DNA of 38,772 bases from an uncultured Phocaeicola sp. (GCA_944322395.1 CALUPA010000019.1:1-38772), one strand, 5' to 3'. Shown: positions 24,892 through 34,966, counted from the stretch's first letter. Made by a program: numbers and translations. Notes: generated from the letters alone by a model not told the origin.

Positions 24892-27800
24892 ATGAAAAAA
24901 CAATTATTTTTTTCTGCAATGCTTGGTTTATGTGGCTTTGGAAGTATGATGGTATACCCTATGTCAGCCATAGCTACTGTAGCGCAATCACCTACCATAA
25001 AGGTTCGTGGTCAAGTTATTGATGATCAAGGCTTGCCATTATTGGGAGCTACAATCAGAATTAAAGATGGACAGACTGGAACAACGACAGATCTTGATGG
25101 AAATTTCCAATTGGATGTTCCTGGTAATGCTGTTCTTCTGATAAGTTATGTGGGTTATAAAGACCGTGAGGTTGCAGTTAGAAATAGGGCTGTTCTTGAG
25201 CCTATTCAACTGCAAACAGATGATTTGATGCTTGAGCAGGTTGTGGTTGTTGGTTACGGTACACAGAAAAAATCAGATTTGACAGGTTCTGTTGCAGTAG
25301 TAGATACAGAAGCATTGAAGCAAGTTTCTCATTCCAATATTTCTTCTATGCTAGAAGGTAAGGTGGCTGGTGTGCAAATCACTTCAGATGGTCAGCCCGG
25401 AGCAGACCCTTCTGTACGTATCCGTGGTATTGGATCATTTGGAAGTACTGCCCCTCTTTATGTAATTGACGGTGTTCCAATGGGTACTTCCATACGTGAC
25501 TTTTCATCGAATGATATAGAGACTATACAGGTATTGAAGGATGCTTCGGCAGCTGCTATTTATGGTTCGCGTGCAGCCAATGGTGTGGTTATTATAACTA
25601 CCAAACGCGGACAGAAAGACCAGCCGTTGAAAGTTGATTATAATGGATATTTTGGTGTTGATAATATCTCAAAAGGTGTTTATGATGTAATGGATGCAAA
25701 TCAATATAGCCAATATGTCGGTCAGGCATGTCTTAACTCTAACACACCTATACCGTCAGGATATATCCTTGATAGTGCAACAGGAAAATATCATTTCCAG
25801 GATGATACCAACACCGACTGGTTTGATGAGGTGTTTAAGACAGGTATTCGTCAAAACCATAATGTAAACCTTTCAGGAGGTGGGGCCCACAATACTTATA
25901 ATATATCATTGGATTATTTTAACCAGAAAGGAACTCTTGAAGGAGCCGGTCCTAATTATGAACGTTTCACAGCACGTGTCAATAATTCTATGGATACCAA
26001 GTTCGTCAAATTCCAGACTAGTGTTGTTTATTCTCATTCAGACCAGGATAATATGGGATTGTCAAATGCTTCGGAATATGTTCAGGGATTGTATGGTGAT
26101 GTAACCAACGTGCTTCGTGGAACATTACTTATGCAACCTACTATCAAAGCCTATGATTCTTCTACTTGGGTACTTGATGATAAGGTTGGAATTGCAAACG
26201 GATTCAACTACGATGCCTACGGTTACGGTGTTTATTATGATACAATACACGGAGATATCTCTGCTTCAAATCCGCTGTTGATTAATAACCTGATGAAACG
26301 TAACACAAGAGTAGACCGTTTTGTTGGAACAGCTTCAGCCGATGTAGACCTTCTTAAAATGATTGGTGTAAACAGCAAGAATCATAAACTTAACTATAAG
26401 ATAAATCTTTCTTATAGTAAGACTCAATGTAAAGATTTTACATGGATTCCTGCATGGGTGCAAAGTAACCGTGTGTATCTGGCAAAGAGTAATGAAAGAT
26501 TGACAAAGGGCTCGCGTATATATTCTGATGCATTGATTGAAAATATCTTAACTTATGATGGTACAATAGGTAAGCACAATATAAATATAGTAGCTGGTCA
26601 GACATTTGAGGAAGAAAATACGGACTTGTTGACGGGATGGGGGCTTAATTTTACAGAACCTTATTTCCTGCAACTTCAGAATGGAGCAGATACTTACTCT
26701 GAGAGTTTTGAGTACAAGCATGCAATTCTATCATATATAGGTCGTGTAAATTATAACTATGATGACAGATATTTGTTCTCGGCAACTGTTCGTCGTGATG
26801 CAAGTTCTCGTTTGTCTAGGAATATACGTTGGGGTACATTCCCTTCAGTTTCTGTAGGATGGCGTTTTGATAAGGAAAATTTCTTCCCGTTTAATCCTGA
26901 TGTAGTGAACATGTTCAAGGTTCGCGCCAGCTACGGTGAGTTGGGTAATGAAAATATCGGTGAATATATGTATCAGGCGGTTATGGCACGTAATAACATG
27001 ACTTACAGCTTCAATAATACACCTATTACAGGTTCTGCCGTTTCTACATTTGTCGATAATAATCTGGCATGGGAAAAGAAGAAAACATACAACGTGGGTG
27101 TTGATTTGTCTTTCTTCCGCAACAGATTGGAATTTACCGCCGAGTGGTATAAGAATACAAGTACAGACTTGCTGTATGCTGTGCCTGTTCCAGAACAAGC
27201 CGGTGTTTCAAACACCACAGTAACAATGAATGCAGCTTCTATGGATAACTCAGGCTTCGAGTTCTCTGCTACTTATCGTAATCATGACCATGATTTCAAA
27301 TATGAATTTTCAGGTAACCTTAGTACGTTGCGTAACCGTGTAACGTCTCTAGGATTTGGTACAGACTCTTATATTTCCGGATCATACATAACAAATGTAG
27401 GTGAAGAGATAGGTCAGTTCTATGGTTGGGTATATGAAGGTATAGCACGTACACAGGAAGACCTTGATAATCATGCGACTCAGGAAGGTGCTCAGATTGG
27501 TGACTGTCTTTATAAAGATGTAAGCGGTCCTGACGGTACTCCTGACGGTAAGGTGGATGCATACGACCAGGTTGTACTGGGCAGCGGTTTGCCTAAGATT
27601 AACTTCGGTCTTAGTGCACGTTTTGAATATAAAGGCTTTGATTTAAGTATCGCTACTTTCGGTGCTTTGAACTACCATGTAAGTGATGATATCTATAACT
27701 CCCTGAATTCTTGCTATGGCTGGGGCAATAAGGATGTGGCAATTCTTGATGCTAACCGTTTCAGTGAAGATGGCAGCACTTATATTTCGGATGTTCCACG

Positions 27801-28101
27801 TACTTACATAACAAACAATGCAAGTCTGGCATGGAATGACCTTTTCAGTTCACGTAAGATTCAGAATGCCGCTTACTGGAAAATTGCAAATGTGGAACTA
27901 GGTTATAACTTCCCTGATAAGTGGTTCGGCAAATATGTGTCAGACGTACGCTTCTATGTGTCGGCACAGAACCTTCACACATTTACTGGTTATCACGGAT
28001 ACAATGTGGACTATGCCGGTGGTACATTTACTCCTGGTTATAACTTCTGTTCATATCCTACAGCACGTACTTTCATGTGTGGTGTTCATTTTACATTCTA
28101 A
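24892..28101 (+). CDS. SusC-like TonB-dependent outer-membrane transporter
   Basis: Imports oligosaccharides across the outer membrane with TonB energy, in complex with its SusD partner. In the 1069 aa a signal peptide (~1-30) is followed by a carboxypeptidase-regulatory-like domain (~37-112; VRGQVIDDQGLPLLGATIRIKDG). A TonB-box/plug start follows (LEQVVVVGYGTQKKSDLTGSV), then the plug (~120-235; PLYVIDGVPMG, IQVLKDASAAAIYGSRAANGVVIITTK) and a 22-strand beta-barrel ending in the terminal aromatic FMCGVHFTF. Length and motifs are those of an intact SusC. It is the first gene of the main arabinan operon, with susD starting 36 nt after its stop. Confidence 0.97.
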   Translation: MKKQLFFSAMLGLCGFGSMMVYPMSAIATVAQSPTIKVRGQVIDDQGLPLLGATIRIKDGQTGTTTDLDGNFQLDVPGNAVLLISYVGYKDREVAVRNRAVLEPIQLQTDDLMLEQVVVVGYGTQKKSDLTGSVAVVDTEALKQVSHSNISSMLEGKVAGVQITSDGQPGADPSVRIRGIGSFGSTAPLYVIDGVPMGTSIRDFSSNDIETIQVLKDASAAAIYGSRAANGVVIITTKRGQKDQPLKVDYNGYFGVDNISKGVYDVMDANQYSQYVGQACLNSNTPIPSGYILDSATGKYHFQDDTNTDWFDEVFKTGIRQNHNVNLSGGGAHNTYNISLDYFNQKGTLEGAGPNYERFTARVNNSMDTKFVKFQTSVVYSHSDQDNMGLSNASEYVQGLYGDVTNVLRGTLLMQPTIKAYDSSTWVLDDKVGIANGFNYDAYGYGVYYDTIHGDISASNPLLINNLMKRNTRVDRFVGTASADVDLLKMIGVNSKNHKLNYKINLSYSKTQCKDFTWIPAWVQSNRVYLAKSNERLTKGSRIYSDALIENILTYDGTIGKHNINIVAGQTFEEENTDLLTGWGLNFTEPYFLQLQNGADTYSESFEYKHAILSYIGRVNYNYDDRYLFSATVRRDASSRLSRNIRWGTFPSVSVGWRFDKENFFPFNPDVVNMFKVRASYGELGNENIGEYMYQAVMARNNMTYSFNNTPITGSAVSTFVDNNLAWEKKKTYNVGVDLSFFRNRLEFTAEWYKNTSTDLLYAVPVPEQAGVSNTTVTMNAASMDNSGFEFSATYRNHDHDFKYEFSGNLSTLRNRVTSLGFGTDSYISGSYITNVGEEIGQFYGWVYEGIARTQEDLDNHATQEGAQIGDCLYKDVSGPDGTPDGKVDAYDQVVLGSGLPKINFGLSARFEYKGFDLSIATFGALNYHVSDDIYNSLNSCYGWGNKDVAILDANRFSEDGSTYISDVPRTYITNNASLAWNDLFSSRKIQNAAYWKIANVELGYNFPDKWFGKYVSDVRFYVSAQNLHTFTGYHGYNVDYAGGTFTPGYNFCSYPTARTFMCGVHFTF

Positions 28102-28137
28102 TTTTCATTCAGTATCTAAATACCAAAAATATATATT

Positions 28138-29889
28138 ATGAAACTAAATAAATATTCATTGGCTCTGTTCTTTGGTCTTGGCGTCATGACTTCCTGTATT
28201 GACAGACTGGAAATGGTTAATCCTAACCAGCAGACCTCAAGTACTTTCGGCTTTAATGCTGATGATTTGGAGGAAAGTGTGATTGCTGCCTATAATCATA
28301 TACGTATGGAAGGTTCTTATGCCCGCGTCGGATATACTATAGATGTTTGCCGTGGTGATGAAGCATGGAACTCATCACAAGTGTGGTACCTGCCTTTTGA
28401 TGATTTAAATGCGGAAGTTACTTCTGATATCACATGGTGGCCGTGGCGTGAGTGGTATTATACGATTAATGTATGCAATTTTGCTATTTCACGTTGTGGA
28501 GATGACAATAGTCAGCTTTCTGACAAAATGAAACGTATCAAGGGTCAGGTACTTTTCCTGCGTGGATTGTCCTACTATAACCTTGTGGGCTATTATCAGA
28601 ACCCGCCTCTTATTACAGATTATAACGAATATTCTTCTCTTGATGGACTTTATGGTGAAAACAGTTCTTATGACGAGGTTCTTGACCAGGTAGAAAAGGA
28701 TTTTAAAGAAGCTATGGAGTTGTTGCCTTCTCGTGATGAGGGAGGTGAGTGGGCAGGAGGACGTGCCACTTGCGGTGCAGCTGCAGGATATTATGCTCGT
28801 ACCCTTATGGTGCGCCATAAATTCTCTGAGGCTCTTACTGTCTTGAAGGATATAATAGGCAAGAAATATGGTACATATAGACTGATGGATAATTATGGCG
28901 ATAATTTCCGTGAAGGTCCTGAGTATGAAAACAATGATGAAAGTCTGTTCGAAGTGCAGTATCTTGATTTTGCATCGCAAGGTACAGACGATGAATGGAC
29001 ACCTGTAAACACAAGTCCAAATGCTACACAGGGTTCTGCTATTGAGAGTAACTTCGCTCCTGGCAACTACGGTGGTTGGGCCGATATATCTGCTTCACCT
29101 TGGTTATATCATCTTTTCAAAGCAGAACGTACTAAAGACGGTAAACTTGATCCTCGACTTTATTGGACAATTGGTACTTATGAAGCTGATTGGGAAGACT
29201 TTGAGTATGGAAATGTTGCTTATACCCATAAACTGTCTGTGACTGACAATGTGGTGACAAATAATACTTATGGCGGTTTGCCTATTGCTAAGTTCACAAA
29301 TCTTCGTACCGGACTTTATAGTACTGTAGTTACAGGTCTGCACGATGGTATCAATTTGCGTCTGATGCGTTATTCTGATGTATTGCTTCGTGCTGCAGAG
29401 TGCGAAAATGAGGTAAATGGTCCTACTCAGCAGGCTATAGACTGGATTAACGAAGTGCGTGATCGTGCAGGTCTGCCCGATTTGGAACTAGCTGATTTTG
29501 ATACATCTGACAAACTTTTTGAGCAGATAGCCAATGTAGAGAGACCAAAAGAATTCGGATGTGAATTCGGTCGTGGTTTCGACCTTATCCGTTGGGGATT
29601 CTTCTATGATAGTGGTCGTCTTCAGCAGCTTAAAGAGCATGGAACATTCCGTCGTTCAACAGAAGGTGTAAAAGATCCTGTAAGTTATAGTGATATAGCA
29701 ACAGATCCGGAACTTAAGAGTTCTTATGACACTTACATACAAGGACATGAATTCCTGCCAATCGTTCAGACGTTGACAAATAAGAATCCAAATCTGAAAG
29801 GTAACTCTGCAAATAATAGTACAGACAACTCTGTATATTTCCGCGAAAAAGGATGGACTGTACGTCCGGTTGTCAATCTGAATAAGTAG
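28138..29889 (+). CDS. SusD-like surface glycan-binding lipoprotein
   Basis: Lid and binding partner of the SusC transporter at the cell surface. The 583-aa protein has a lipoprotein signal with acceptor Cys20 (VMTSCIDRLE). The N-terminal helical part contains the RagB/SusD hallmark RIKGQVLFLRGLSYYNLVGYY. The C-terminal part has LRLMRYSDVLLRAAECENEVNG, INEVRDRAGLPDL and ERPKEFGCEFGRGFDLIRWG. Its place right after susC is standard. An 11-bp intercistronic hairpin separates it from the next gene, which may lower or process downstream message. Confidence 0.96.
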   Translation: MKLNKYSLALFFGLGVMTSCIDRLEMVNPNQQTSSTFGFNADDLEESVIAAYNHIRMEGSYARVGYTIDVCRGDEAWNSSQVWYLPFDDLNAEVTSDITWWPWREWYYTINVCNFAISRCGDDNSQLSDKMKRIKGQVLFLRGLSYYNLVGYYQNPPLITDYNEYSSLDGLYGENSSYDEVLDQVEKDFKEAMELLPSRDEGGEWAGGRATCGAAAGYYARTLMVRHKFSEALTVLKDIIGKKYGTYRLMDNYGDNFREGPEYENNDESLFEVQYLDFASQGTDDEWTPVNTSPNATQGSAIESNFAPGNYGGWADISASPWLYHLFKAERTKDGKLDPRLYWTIGTYEADWEDFEYGNVAYTHKLSVTDNVVTNNTYGGLPIAKFTNLRTGLYSTVVTGLHDGINLRLMRYSDVLLRAAECENEVNGPTQQAIDWINEVRDRAGLPDLELADFDTSDKLFEQIANVERPKEFGCEFGRGFDLIRWGFFYDSGRLQQLKEHGTFRRSTEGVKDPVSYSDIATDPELKSSYDTYIQGHEFLPIVQTLTNKNPNLKGNSANNSTDNSVYFREKGWTVRPVVNLNK

Positions 29890-29903
29890 AGAAGTGATAA
29901 AAG

Positions 29904-29949
29904 CGATCTCTCATTTCCAGATATATTGCCTAAGTGTTATGGGAGATCG
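29904..29949 (+). other. Intercistronic hairpin after susD
   Basis: CGATCTCTCAT (29904-29914) pairs with ATGGGAGATCG (29939-29949), 11 bp with one G-T wobble and a 24-nt loop. No T-run follows, so it looks like an mRNA processing or stabilising element rather than a terminator. Confidence 0.55.
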
Positions 29950-29970
29950 TAATAAATAAATTACTTATTA

Positions 29971-31758
29971 ATGTTTAATACAATGAGACATTCAAATAAT
30001 ATAGCGTCAGCCTGTTTTTATGTAGCCTTTGGTATGTTGGCTTTGACAGGTTGCGAAGGTGGTGAGATTTATGATGTAAATGCACCAGACTGGATTTCCG
30101 ACAAGGTACAGGAAATTGAAGATTCAAAGAATAATAATCAGAATGAGGAAGTCCTTGAAGGTATGATGGAAGATGTATATACCATCGGAAATACTGATTA
30201 TTCAAGTGGATGGTGGACAGCTTTCTCCAAGTATTATGTAATACCGGATGGCGAGAAATGGAATGCCGTATTTAATCTCAATATTAATCCAAGCGCATCA
30301 AATACTTATAAGAATTTTGCCTTGATAATTTCATCGGATGCCGATAGAGGTGCTGGTGAATATAAAGAATATGGTGCGATACGTTTCGATAATCAGCCGT
30401 CTGGTAATTCAGAGTGGGGGGATTATATTGATCGTTCGTTTATTCAGAGCACTCTCACATTCGAAACAGATACAGATGCCGGTATTGATAAATTGGGGGG
30501 AAGAGTAACGTTGACAGTAGACAGGACAAATCCTGAAGTATTCAATATCACTATAACGAACGGAGTGGTTACTAAAACTTATAAACAACCTACAGCTTTA
30601 GTAAATCTCAATGCCGATCAGGAAAATACAAATATCCGTTGTTTTATGGTTCCTGAAGGTTCGTACATTGATTTTCTGCAGACAAACATTGAACCGATAG
30701 GAGGTTGTACATCTGCCGAGGACAAAAATCCTGTTTCAATGGTATTGCAGAATGTACCTTCGGAAGTTAATGCCGGTGTTGAACTCAGTGAAGCCATGTC
30801 CGGTGTTACAGCTTTAGTCACCTTCGAAGAGGGAGTTACAAAGACTGTTACAGCTGCAGAGTTAAGTTTCTCTGCGATTCCTGATATGGACACCCCTGGT
30901 GAAAAGGCACTCGTTGCAGTTTATAACAAGACATTTAAAGGCGAAAACTGTGATACTCCTATTATGGCAAATGCCAAGTTTGTAGTTGTAGAGAAGATTG
31001 TATCTATTGAAGTTACTGCTCAGCCTGCACATACAACCTATTATTATTACACGTCAAAAGCTACTGAGGCCTTAAGCGACCGTACAATAGCTTTCGATCC
31101 TACGGGAATGGTTGTTACAGCTACTGAATCTACAGGAAAACAGAGAGTCCTTGAAAACTCAAGACTTACTTTCTCGGCTATTCCTGCCGTTGCAGGTTCG
31201 CATAAAGTAACTGTTACTGCTGATGAAGGTGTTACTGCCGAGGTTAGTATAACAGTCAAGAAATCTGAAGTTTCATCTGTTATCTACAGTGGTACTGTTG
31301 GTGCAGAAGATAATAGTACCGGTTTCCTGGGAGCTTATTCAGACAACTTTAAAGTGGCTGTAGGTGAAACAAAATCTGCAAGGTTTATTAATTACAGTAA
31401 TCTGTTGGGCAACTGGAACAACTTTATTGTAGCCCTTAGAAAGAATGATAGCAGTCTGTATTATTGGCTTCGTGCTGACAATTATGGCAAGAGTGCTGCC
31501 GATGTGGAGATTGCATTCCCTCACAGCGGAACACAATGGGTCAATCAGACATGGGAAGAGTGGCTTCAAAGCATGAATGGTGCTGAGGTTACTGTTTATG
31601 TTACAAACTGTGGCAACGGAACTGCTGATGTTCAGATTGAGATGATTGGCAATGACAATGAACTTGACACACAATATTATTTGGGTGCTAATGCAATAGA
31701 TCCTGATGATTTGTATTTTGCGCTTTCTGTTGATGGCTGTCATCTTGTTTTCGAATAA
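29971..31758 (+). CDS. Surface glycan-binding lipoprotein (SGBP, SusE/F position) with duplicated end domains
   Basis: The 595-aa lipoprotein has Cys28 in LALTGCEGGE; Met5 (29983) is an alternative start. No catalytic motif is seen. It sits in the SusE/F position after susCD, so it should bind arabinan at the surface. Residues ~48-240 and ~433-595 look like copies of one beta-sandwich: both have a DYSSGWW/NSTGFLGAYS-type start, an 'NNF.I...' strand and a closing YIDFLQTNIEP/DLYFALSVDG strand. Between them are two bacterial Ig-like repeats (~255-345 and ~346-430), both with an LxFSAIP core and a VTAxxxx(T/S) strand. This layout, binding module - Ig - Ig - binding module, suggests two glycan sites on a spacer. 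No named family is assigned. Confidence 0.8.
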   Translation: MFNTMRHSNNIASACFYVAFGMLALTGCEGGEIYDVNAPDWISDKVQEIEDSKNNNQNEEVLEGMMEDVYTIGNTDYSSGWWTAFSKYYVIPDGEKWNAVFNLNINPSASNTYKNFALIISSDADRGAGEYKEYGAIRFDNQPSGNSEWGDYIDRSFIQSTLTFETDTDAGIDKLGGRVTLTVDRTNPEVFNITITNGVVTKTYKQPTALVNLNADQENTNIRCFMVPEGSYIDFLQTNIEPIGGCTSAEDKNPVSMVLQNVPSEVNAGVELSEAMSGVTALVTFEEGVTKTVTAAELSFSAIPDMDTPGEKALVAVYNKTFKGENCDTPIMANAKFVVVEKIVSIEVTAQPAHTTYYYYTSKATEALSDRTIAFDPTGMVVTATESTGKQRVLENSRLTFSAIPAVAGSHKVTVTADEGVTAEVSITVKKSEVSSVIYSGTVGAEDNSTGFLGAYSDNFKVAVGETKSARFINYSNLLGNWNNFIVALRKNDSSLYYWLRADNYGKSAADVEIAFPHSGTQWVNQTWEEWLQSMNGAEVTVYVTNCGNGTADVQIEMIGNDNELDTQYYLGANAIDPDDLYFALSVDGCHLVFE

Positions 31759-31779
31759 TAATTATTTTCTTCAACAATG

Positions 31780-31809
31780 CATGCCGTTGCTATTGTAAAC
31801 AACGGCATG
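31780..31809 (+). other. Intercistronic hairpin between SGBP and GH43 genes
   Basis: A perfect 10-bp stem CATGCCGTTG (31780-31789) / CAACGGCATG (31800-31809) has a 10-nt loop. Only two T follow, so termination would be weak or partial. The next ATG is 20 nt downstream. Confidence 0.6.
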
Positions 31810-31828
31810 TTATAAACAAAACAATCAA

Positions 31829-33730
31829 ATGAAAAAGATATCATACTTTCTTATATCCTTATTTTCAGTCTTAACTTTTGTAGCATGTACTGATGGTTTG
31901 GATAATATAGAATACAATAGTAATAGTGGTATTGTGGCATCTTCGCCTGTTGTAAGTGCAAAGACAGGTTCTTCGCTGACTCTTACTTCTACGGTGAGCG
32001 GTGATGTAAACAATGTGGTGAAAATGGGGTTCTGTTATAGCTTGAATGCCCAGACTCCAACAATTAAAGATAATGTGGTAGACGCTGACGAGAATTTCAC
32101 TGCTACAATCTCCAATCTGAAGGGTGGAACTACTTATTATGTACGTGCTTATGTTTATGGCAACAGCCGTTATTCTTATTCGGAAACTGTTTCTGCTACA
32201 ACAGATAATCAAAGTCTAGAAGAACAACTGGAGAGTTATGTAGCACCTGATTATGTTGATGACTATTCAGGTATTTCGGCATGGGCAAATCGTGATCAGT
32301 GGAATTTGAGTAATGTGCATGACCCGTCGGTAGTTCTGGCAGAAGACGGATATTATTACATGTATCAGACAGACGCTTCTTATGGAAATGCACATACCGA
32401 AGGTGGACATTTTCATGGACGTCGTTCAAAGAATCTGGTAGACTGGGAGTATTTGGGTGGTACTATGCAAAGTCTGCCTGAATGGGTTATTCCTAAACTC
32501 AATGAAATACGTCAGGAAATGGGCTTAAGTGAAGTTACACCTAATATTGCCGATTTCGGATACTGGGCTCCATGTGTACGTAAAGTCAGGAACGGTCTTT
32601 ACAGAATGTATTATTCTATTGTTTGTCCAGGAACTTTGGACGGTGACGGAACATGGAGTGAACGTGCATTTATCGGTATGATGGAAAATGATAATCCTGC
32701 CAACAACAATGGTTGGGTGGACAAAGGTTATGTCATTACAAATGCTTCGGACAAGGGGTTGAACTTTCATGTAGCTGCCGATAACTGGGGCAACTGTTAT
32801 TACAAATGGAATGCTATTGACCCAAGCTATATTATTACTGAAGATGGAAAGCATTATCTGGTTTATGGTTCTTGGCACAGTGGAATTGCTTTGGTGGAAC
32901 TGGACGGAGAAACAGGAAAGGTTAAGGCTGAATTGCCTAATTCTTGGGGTAATAATGAAGATATTGCAGCCTATGGAAAGTTGATTTCTACCAGACAGAT
33001 GGGCAATCGTTGGCAGGCTTCCGAAGGTCCTGAGGTGATATATCATGATGGATATTATTACCTGTTCCTGGCATACGATGCATTGGACATCCCTTATAAC
33101 ACACGTGTGGCCCGAGCAACCAATATTGAAGGTCCTTACCTGGGAATGGACGGAACAGATGTTACTAATAACGGAGGCGATCTTCTTCCTGTAGTGACAC
33201 ATCCGTATAAATTCAGCAGCGGTTATGGTTGGGTAGGTATTTCACACTGTTGTGTATTCGAGGATGGAAATGGAAACTGGTTCTTTGCATCTCAAGGACG
33301 TTTTCCAGCCAATGTTGGTGGAAATGAATACAGCAATGCTCTTATGATGGGACATGTACGTTCTATCCGCTGGACAAAAGAAGGATGGCCTCTTGTAATG
33401 CCTGAACGTTATGGAGCAGTGCCTCAGGTTGATATTACCGAAAATGAACTGATTGGCGATTGGGAACATATCGACTTGTCTTATTCTTATGGTAAACAGA
33501 AAACATCCAACAAGATGACTTTGGCTGCCGACCACACTGTTACAGAAGGAACATGGAAAGGTACAACGTGGGAATATGACAGCAGTAACCGTATACTTAA
33601 ATTCGGCAACGGTGTTGAGGTGTATCTGCAACGTGAAACAGACTGGGAGGCTTCCCCTAGAACTCATACGATTGTTTATGCCGGATATGGAACAAACAAT
33701 AAGACATATTGGGGCAAAAAAAGTAAATAA
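31829..33730 (+). CDS. GH43 endo-alpha-1,5-L-arabinanase, surface lipoprotein
   Basis: Cuts the arabinan backbone at the cell surface. The 633 aa carry a lipoprotein signal with Cys20 (TFVACTDGLDN) and an Ig/FN3-like domain (~35-127; the GTTYYVRAYVYGNSRYSYSETV strands). The GH43 propeller (~155-530) has base Asp165 (NVHDPSVVL), Asp331 (NAIDPSYIITEDG) and acid Glu402 (ASEGPEVIYHDGYYYLF). A C-terminal lipocalin-like arabinanase domain (~535-633) has LIGDWEHIDLSYSYGKQ and the TYWGKKSK end. The deep-cleft segment GHFHGRRSKNLVDWEYLG and the C-terminal domain point to the endo-arabinanase type. It is the last gene before a strong terminator. Confidence 0.92.
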   Translation: MKKISYFLISLFSVLTFVACTDGLDNIEYNSNSGIVASSPVVSAKTGSSLTLTSTVSGDVNNVVKMGFCYSLNAQTPTIKDNVVDADENFTATISNLKGGTTYYVRAYVYGNSRYSYSETVSATTDNQSLEEQLESYVAPDYVDDYSGISAWANRDQWNLSNVHDPSVVLAEDGYYYMYQTDASYGNAHTEGGHFHGRRSKNLVDWEYLGGTMQSLPEWVIPKLNEIRQEMGLSEVTPNIADFGYWAPCVRKVRNGLYRMYYSIVCPGTLDGDGTWSERAFIGMMENDNPANNNGWVDKGYVITNASDKGLNFHVAADNWGNCYYKWNAIDPSYIITEDGKHYLVYGSWHSGIALVELDGETGKVKAELPNSWGNNEDIAAYGKLISTRQMGNRWQASEGPEVIYHDGYYYLFLAYDALDIPYNTRVARATNIEGPYLGMDGTDVTNNGGDLLPVVTHPYKFSSGYGWVGISHCCVFEDGNGNWFFASQGRFPANVGGNEYSNALMMGHVRSIRWTKEGWPLVMPERYGAVPQVDITENELIGDWEHIDLSYSYGKQKTSNKMTLAADHTVTEGTWKGTTWEYDSSNRILKFGNGVEVYLQRETDWEASPRTHTIVYAGYGTNNKTYWGKKSK

Positions 33731-33781
33731 ATTAGTATAACAGCTCTGTATACAAAAGAAGTAAAGAAATATAAAATAGAG

Positions 33782-33817
33782 AATGGGTGATTTTGCTTGC
33801 AGAATTACCCATTTTTT
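33782..33817 (+). terminator. Terminator after the lipoprotein GH43 gene
   Basis: AATGGGTGATT (33782-33792) pairs with AATTACCCATT (33803-33813), 11 bp with one G-T wobble, and six T follow. It separates susC-susD-SGBP-GH43 from the GH43 and GH97 genes downstream, which probably have their own promoter or depend on read-through. Confidence 0.85.
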
Positions 33818-33889
33818 AATTTCACTCCTTTGCGGAAATGGAATTTCATCATGTTTTTGTGAATCGTAATTTAATAATTTGAGAAAATC

Positions 33890-34897
33890 ATGAAACATAT
33901 AGCATTATTAGCTCTCATGTCTATGGCTGTTGCCACAGGAGATGTATACTCTCAGCAGAATAGACCTTCTGTTATTACTACCGATAATGTAATGACCCAC
34001 GACCCTGTGATGATAAAAGAAAATAATACATATTATCTCTTTGCCACGGGGCAGGGAATAAGTGTTATGTCATCGAAAGACATGAATAACTGGAAATTTG
34101 AGCCTCCTGTTTTTGAAGAAGCACCGAAATGGGCTGTCGAATTGATTGACGGATATAAAGGTCACACATGGGCACCCGATGTTATTTATCACAACGGATT
34201 GTATCATATCTTCTATTCATGTTCTGCATTTGGAAAGAATACCTCTGCTATAGGACATGCCACAACTCCGACTCTTGATAGAGAAGACCCTCGTTTTAAG
34301 TGGACTGATCATGGGATGGTGATACAGTCTGTTCCAAACCGTGATTCGTGGAATGCCATAGACCCCAATATAATCATAGATGAGAAAGGCACTCCGTGGA
34401 TGTCTTTCGGCTCTTTTTGGGATGGAATAAAACTGGTACGTCTTACAGGTGACCTTAATGCAGTCGCTGAACCTCAGGAATGGTATTCTATATCACGTCG
34501 TCAGCGCTCGGTCAATGTGAAAGCCGAGGATGCCGGCGATGGCGCTGTTGAGGCTCCGTTTATAATGAAGCATGGCGGATATTATTATTTGTTTGTTTCG
34601 TTCGATTATTGCTGTCGTGGTCTGCAAAGTGATTATAAAGTCGCTGTAGGTCGTTCTAAGAATGTATGCGGTCCGTATCTTGACCGTGACGGTAAATCCA
34701 TGGAACATGGAGGAGGAACAATCTTGGTGAAAGGTAACAAAGATTGGGCGGGAATCGGTCATTGTGCAGCATATGAGTTTGACGGTAAGTCATACTTCAT
34801 AGCACATGCATATTCAGTAAAAGAAGACGGGTCGCCTAAACTTATTATCCGTGAGATAAAATGGACATCAGACGGATGGCCTGATATTATCTTCTGA
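33890..34897 (+). CDS. GH43 arabinan endo-1,5-alpha-L-arabinosidase, compact form
   Basis: Compact one-domain GH43 of 335 aa with a signal peptide (~1-21, DVYSQQ) and no lipobox, so probably periplasmic. Catalytic residues are Asp38 (MTHDPVMI), Asp158 (NAIDPNIIIDEKG) and Glu221 (GAVEAPFIMKHGGYYYLFVSFD). The GHTWAPDVIYHNGLYHIFYS strand and the WMSFGSFWDGI segment match the classic AbnA-type arabinanases. It would cut imported arabino-oligosaccharides before the GH51 enzymes. It is separated from the upstream GH43 by a terminator, and no clear TAnnTTTG promoter is seen in the gap. Confidence 0.9.
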   Translation: MKHIALLALMSMAVATGDVYSQQNRPSVITTDNVMTHDPVMIKENNTYYLFATGQGISVMSSKDMNNWKFEPPVFEEAPKWAVELIDGYKGHTWAPDVIYHNGLYHIFYSCSAFGKNTSAIGHATTPTLDREDPRFKWTDHGMVIQSVPNRDSWNAIDPNIIIDEKGTPWMSFGSFWDGIKLVRLTGDLNAVAEPQEWYSISRRQRSVNVKAEDAGDGAVEAPFIMKHGGYYYLFVSFDYCCRGLQSDYKVAVGRSKNVCGPYLDRDGKSMEHGGGTILVKGNKDWAGIGHCAAYEFDGKSYFIAHAYSVKEDGSPKLIIREIKWTSDGWPDIIF

Positions 34898-34942
34898 TTA
34901 TATTGTTAAATTATGTTATACAATTAAGTGTAGTTATTACAA

Positions 34943-34966
34943 TATATTTGTTTGCTTTTATCTTTG
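34943..34966 (+). promoter_or_regulatory. Candidate promoter elements upstream of GH97
   Basis: Two -7 matches, TATATTTG (34943-34950) and TATCTTTG (34959-34966), lie in the 283-bp gap. Neither has a -33 TTTG at 19-21 nt. A start here would put the 22-bp repeat array inside a ~210-nt leader. Confidence 0.35.
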
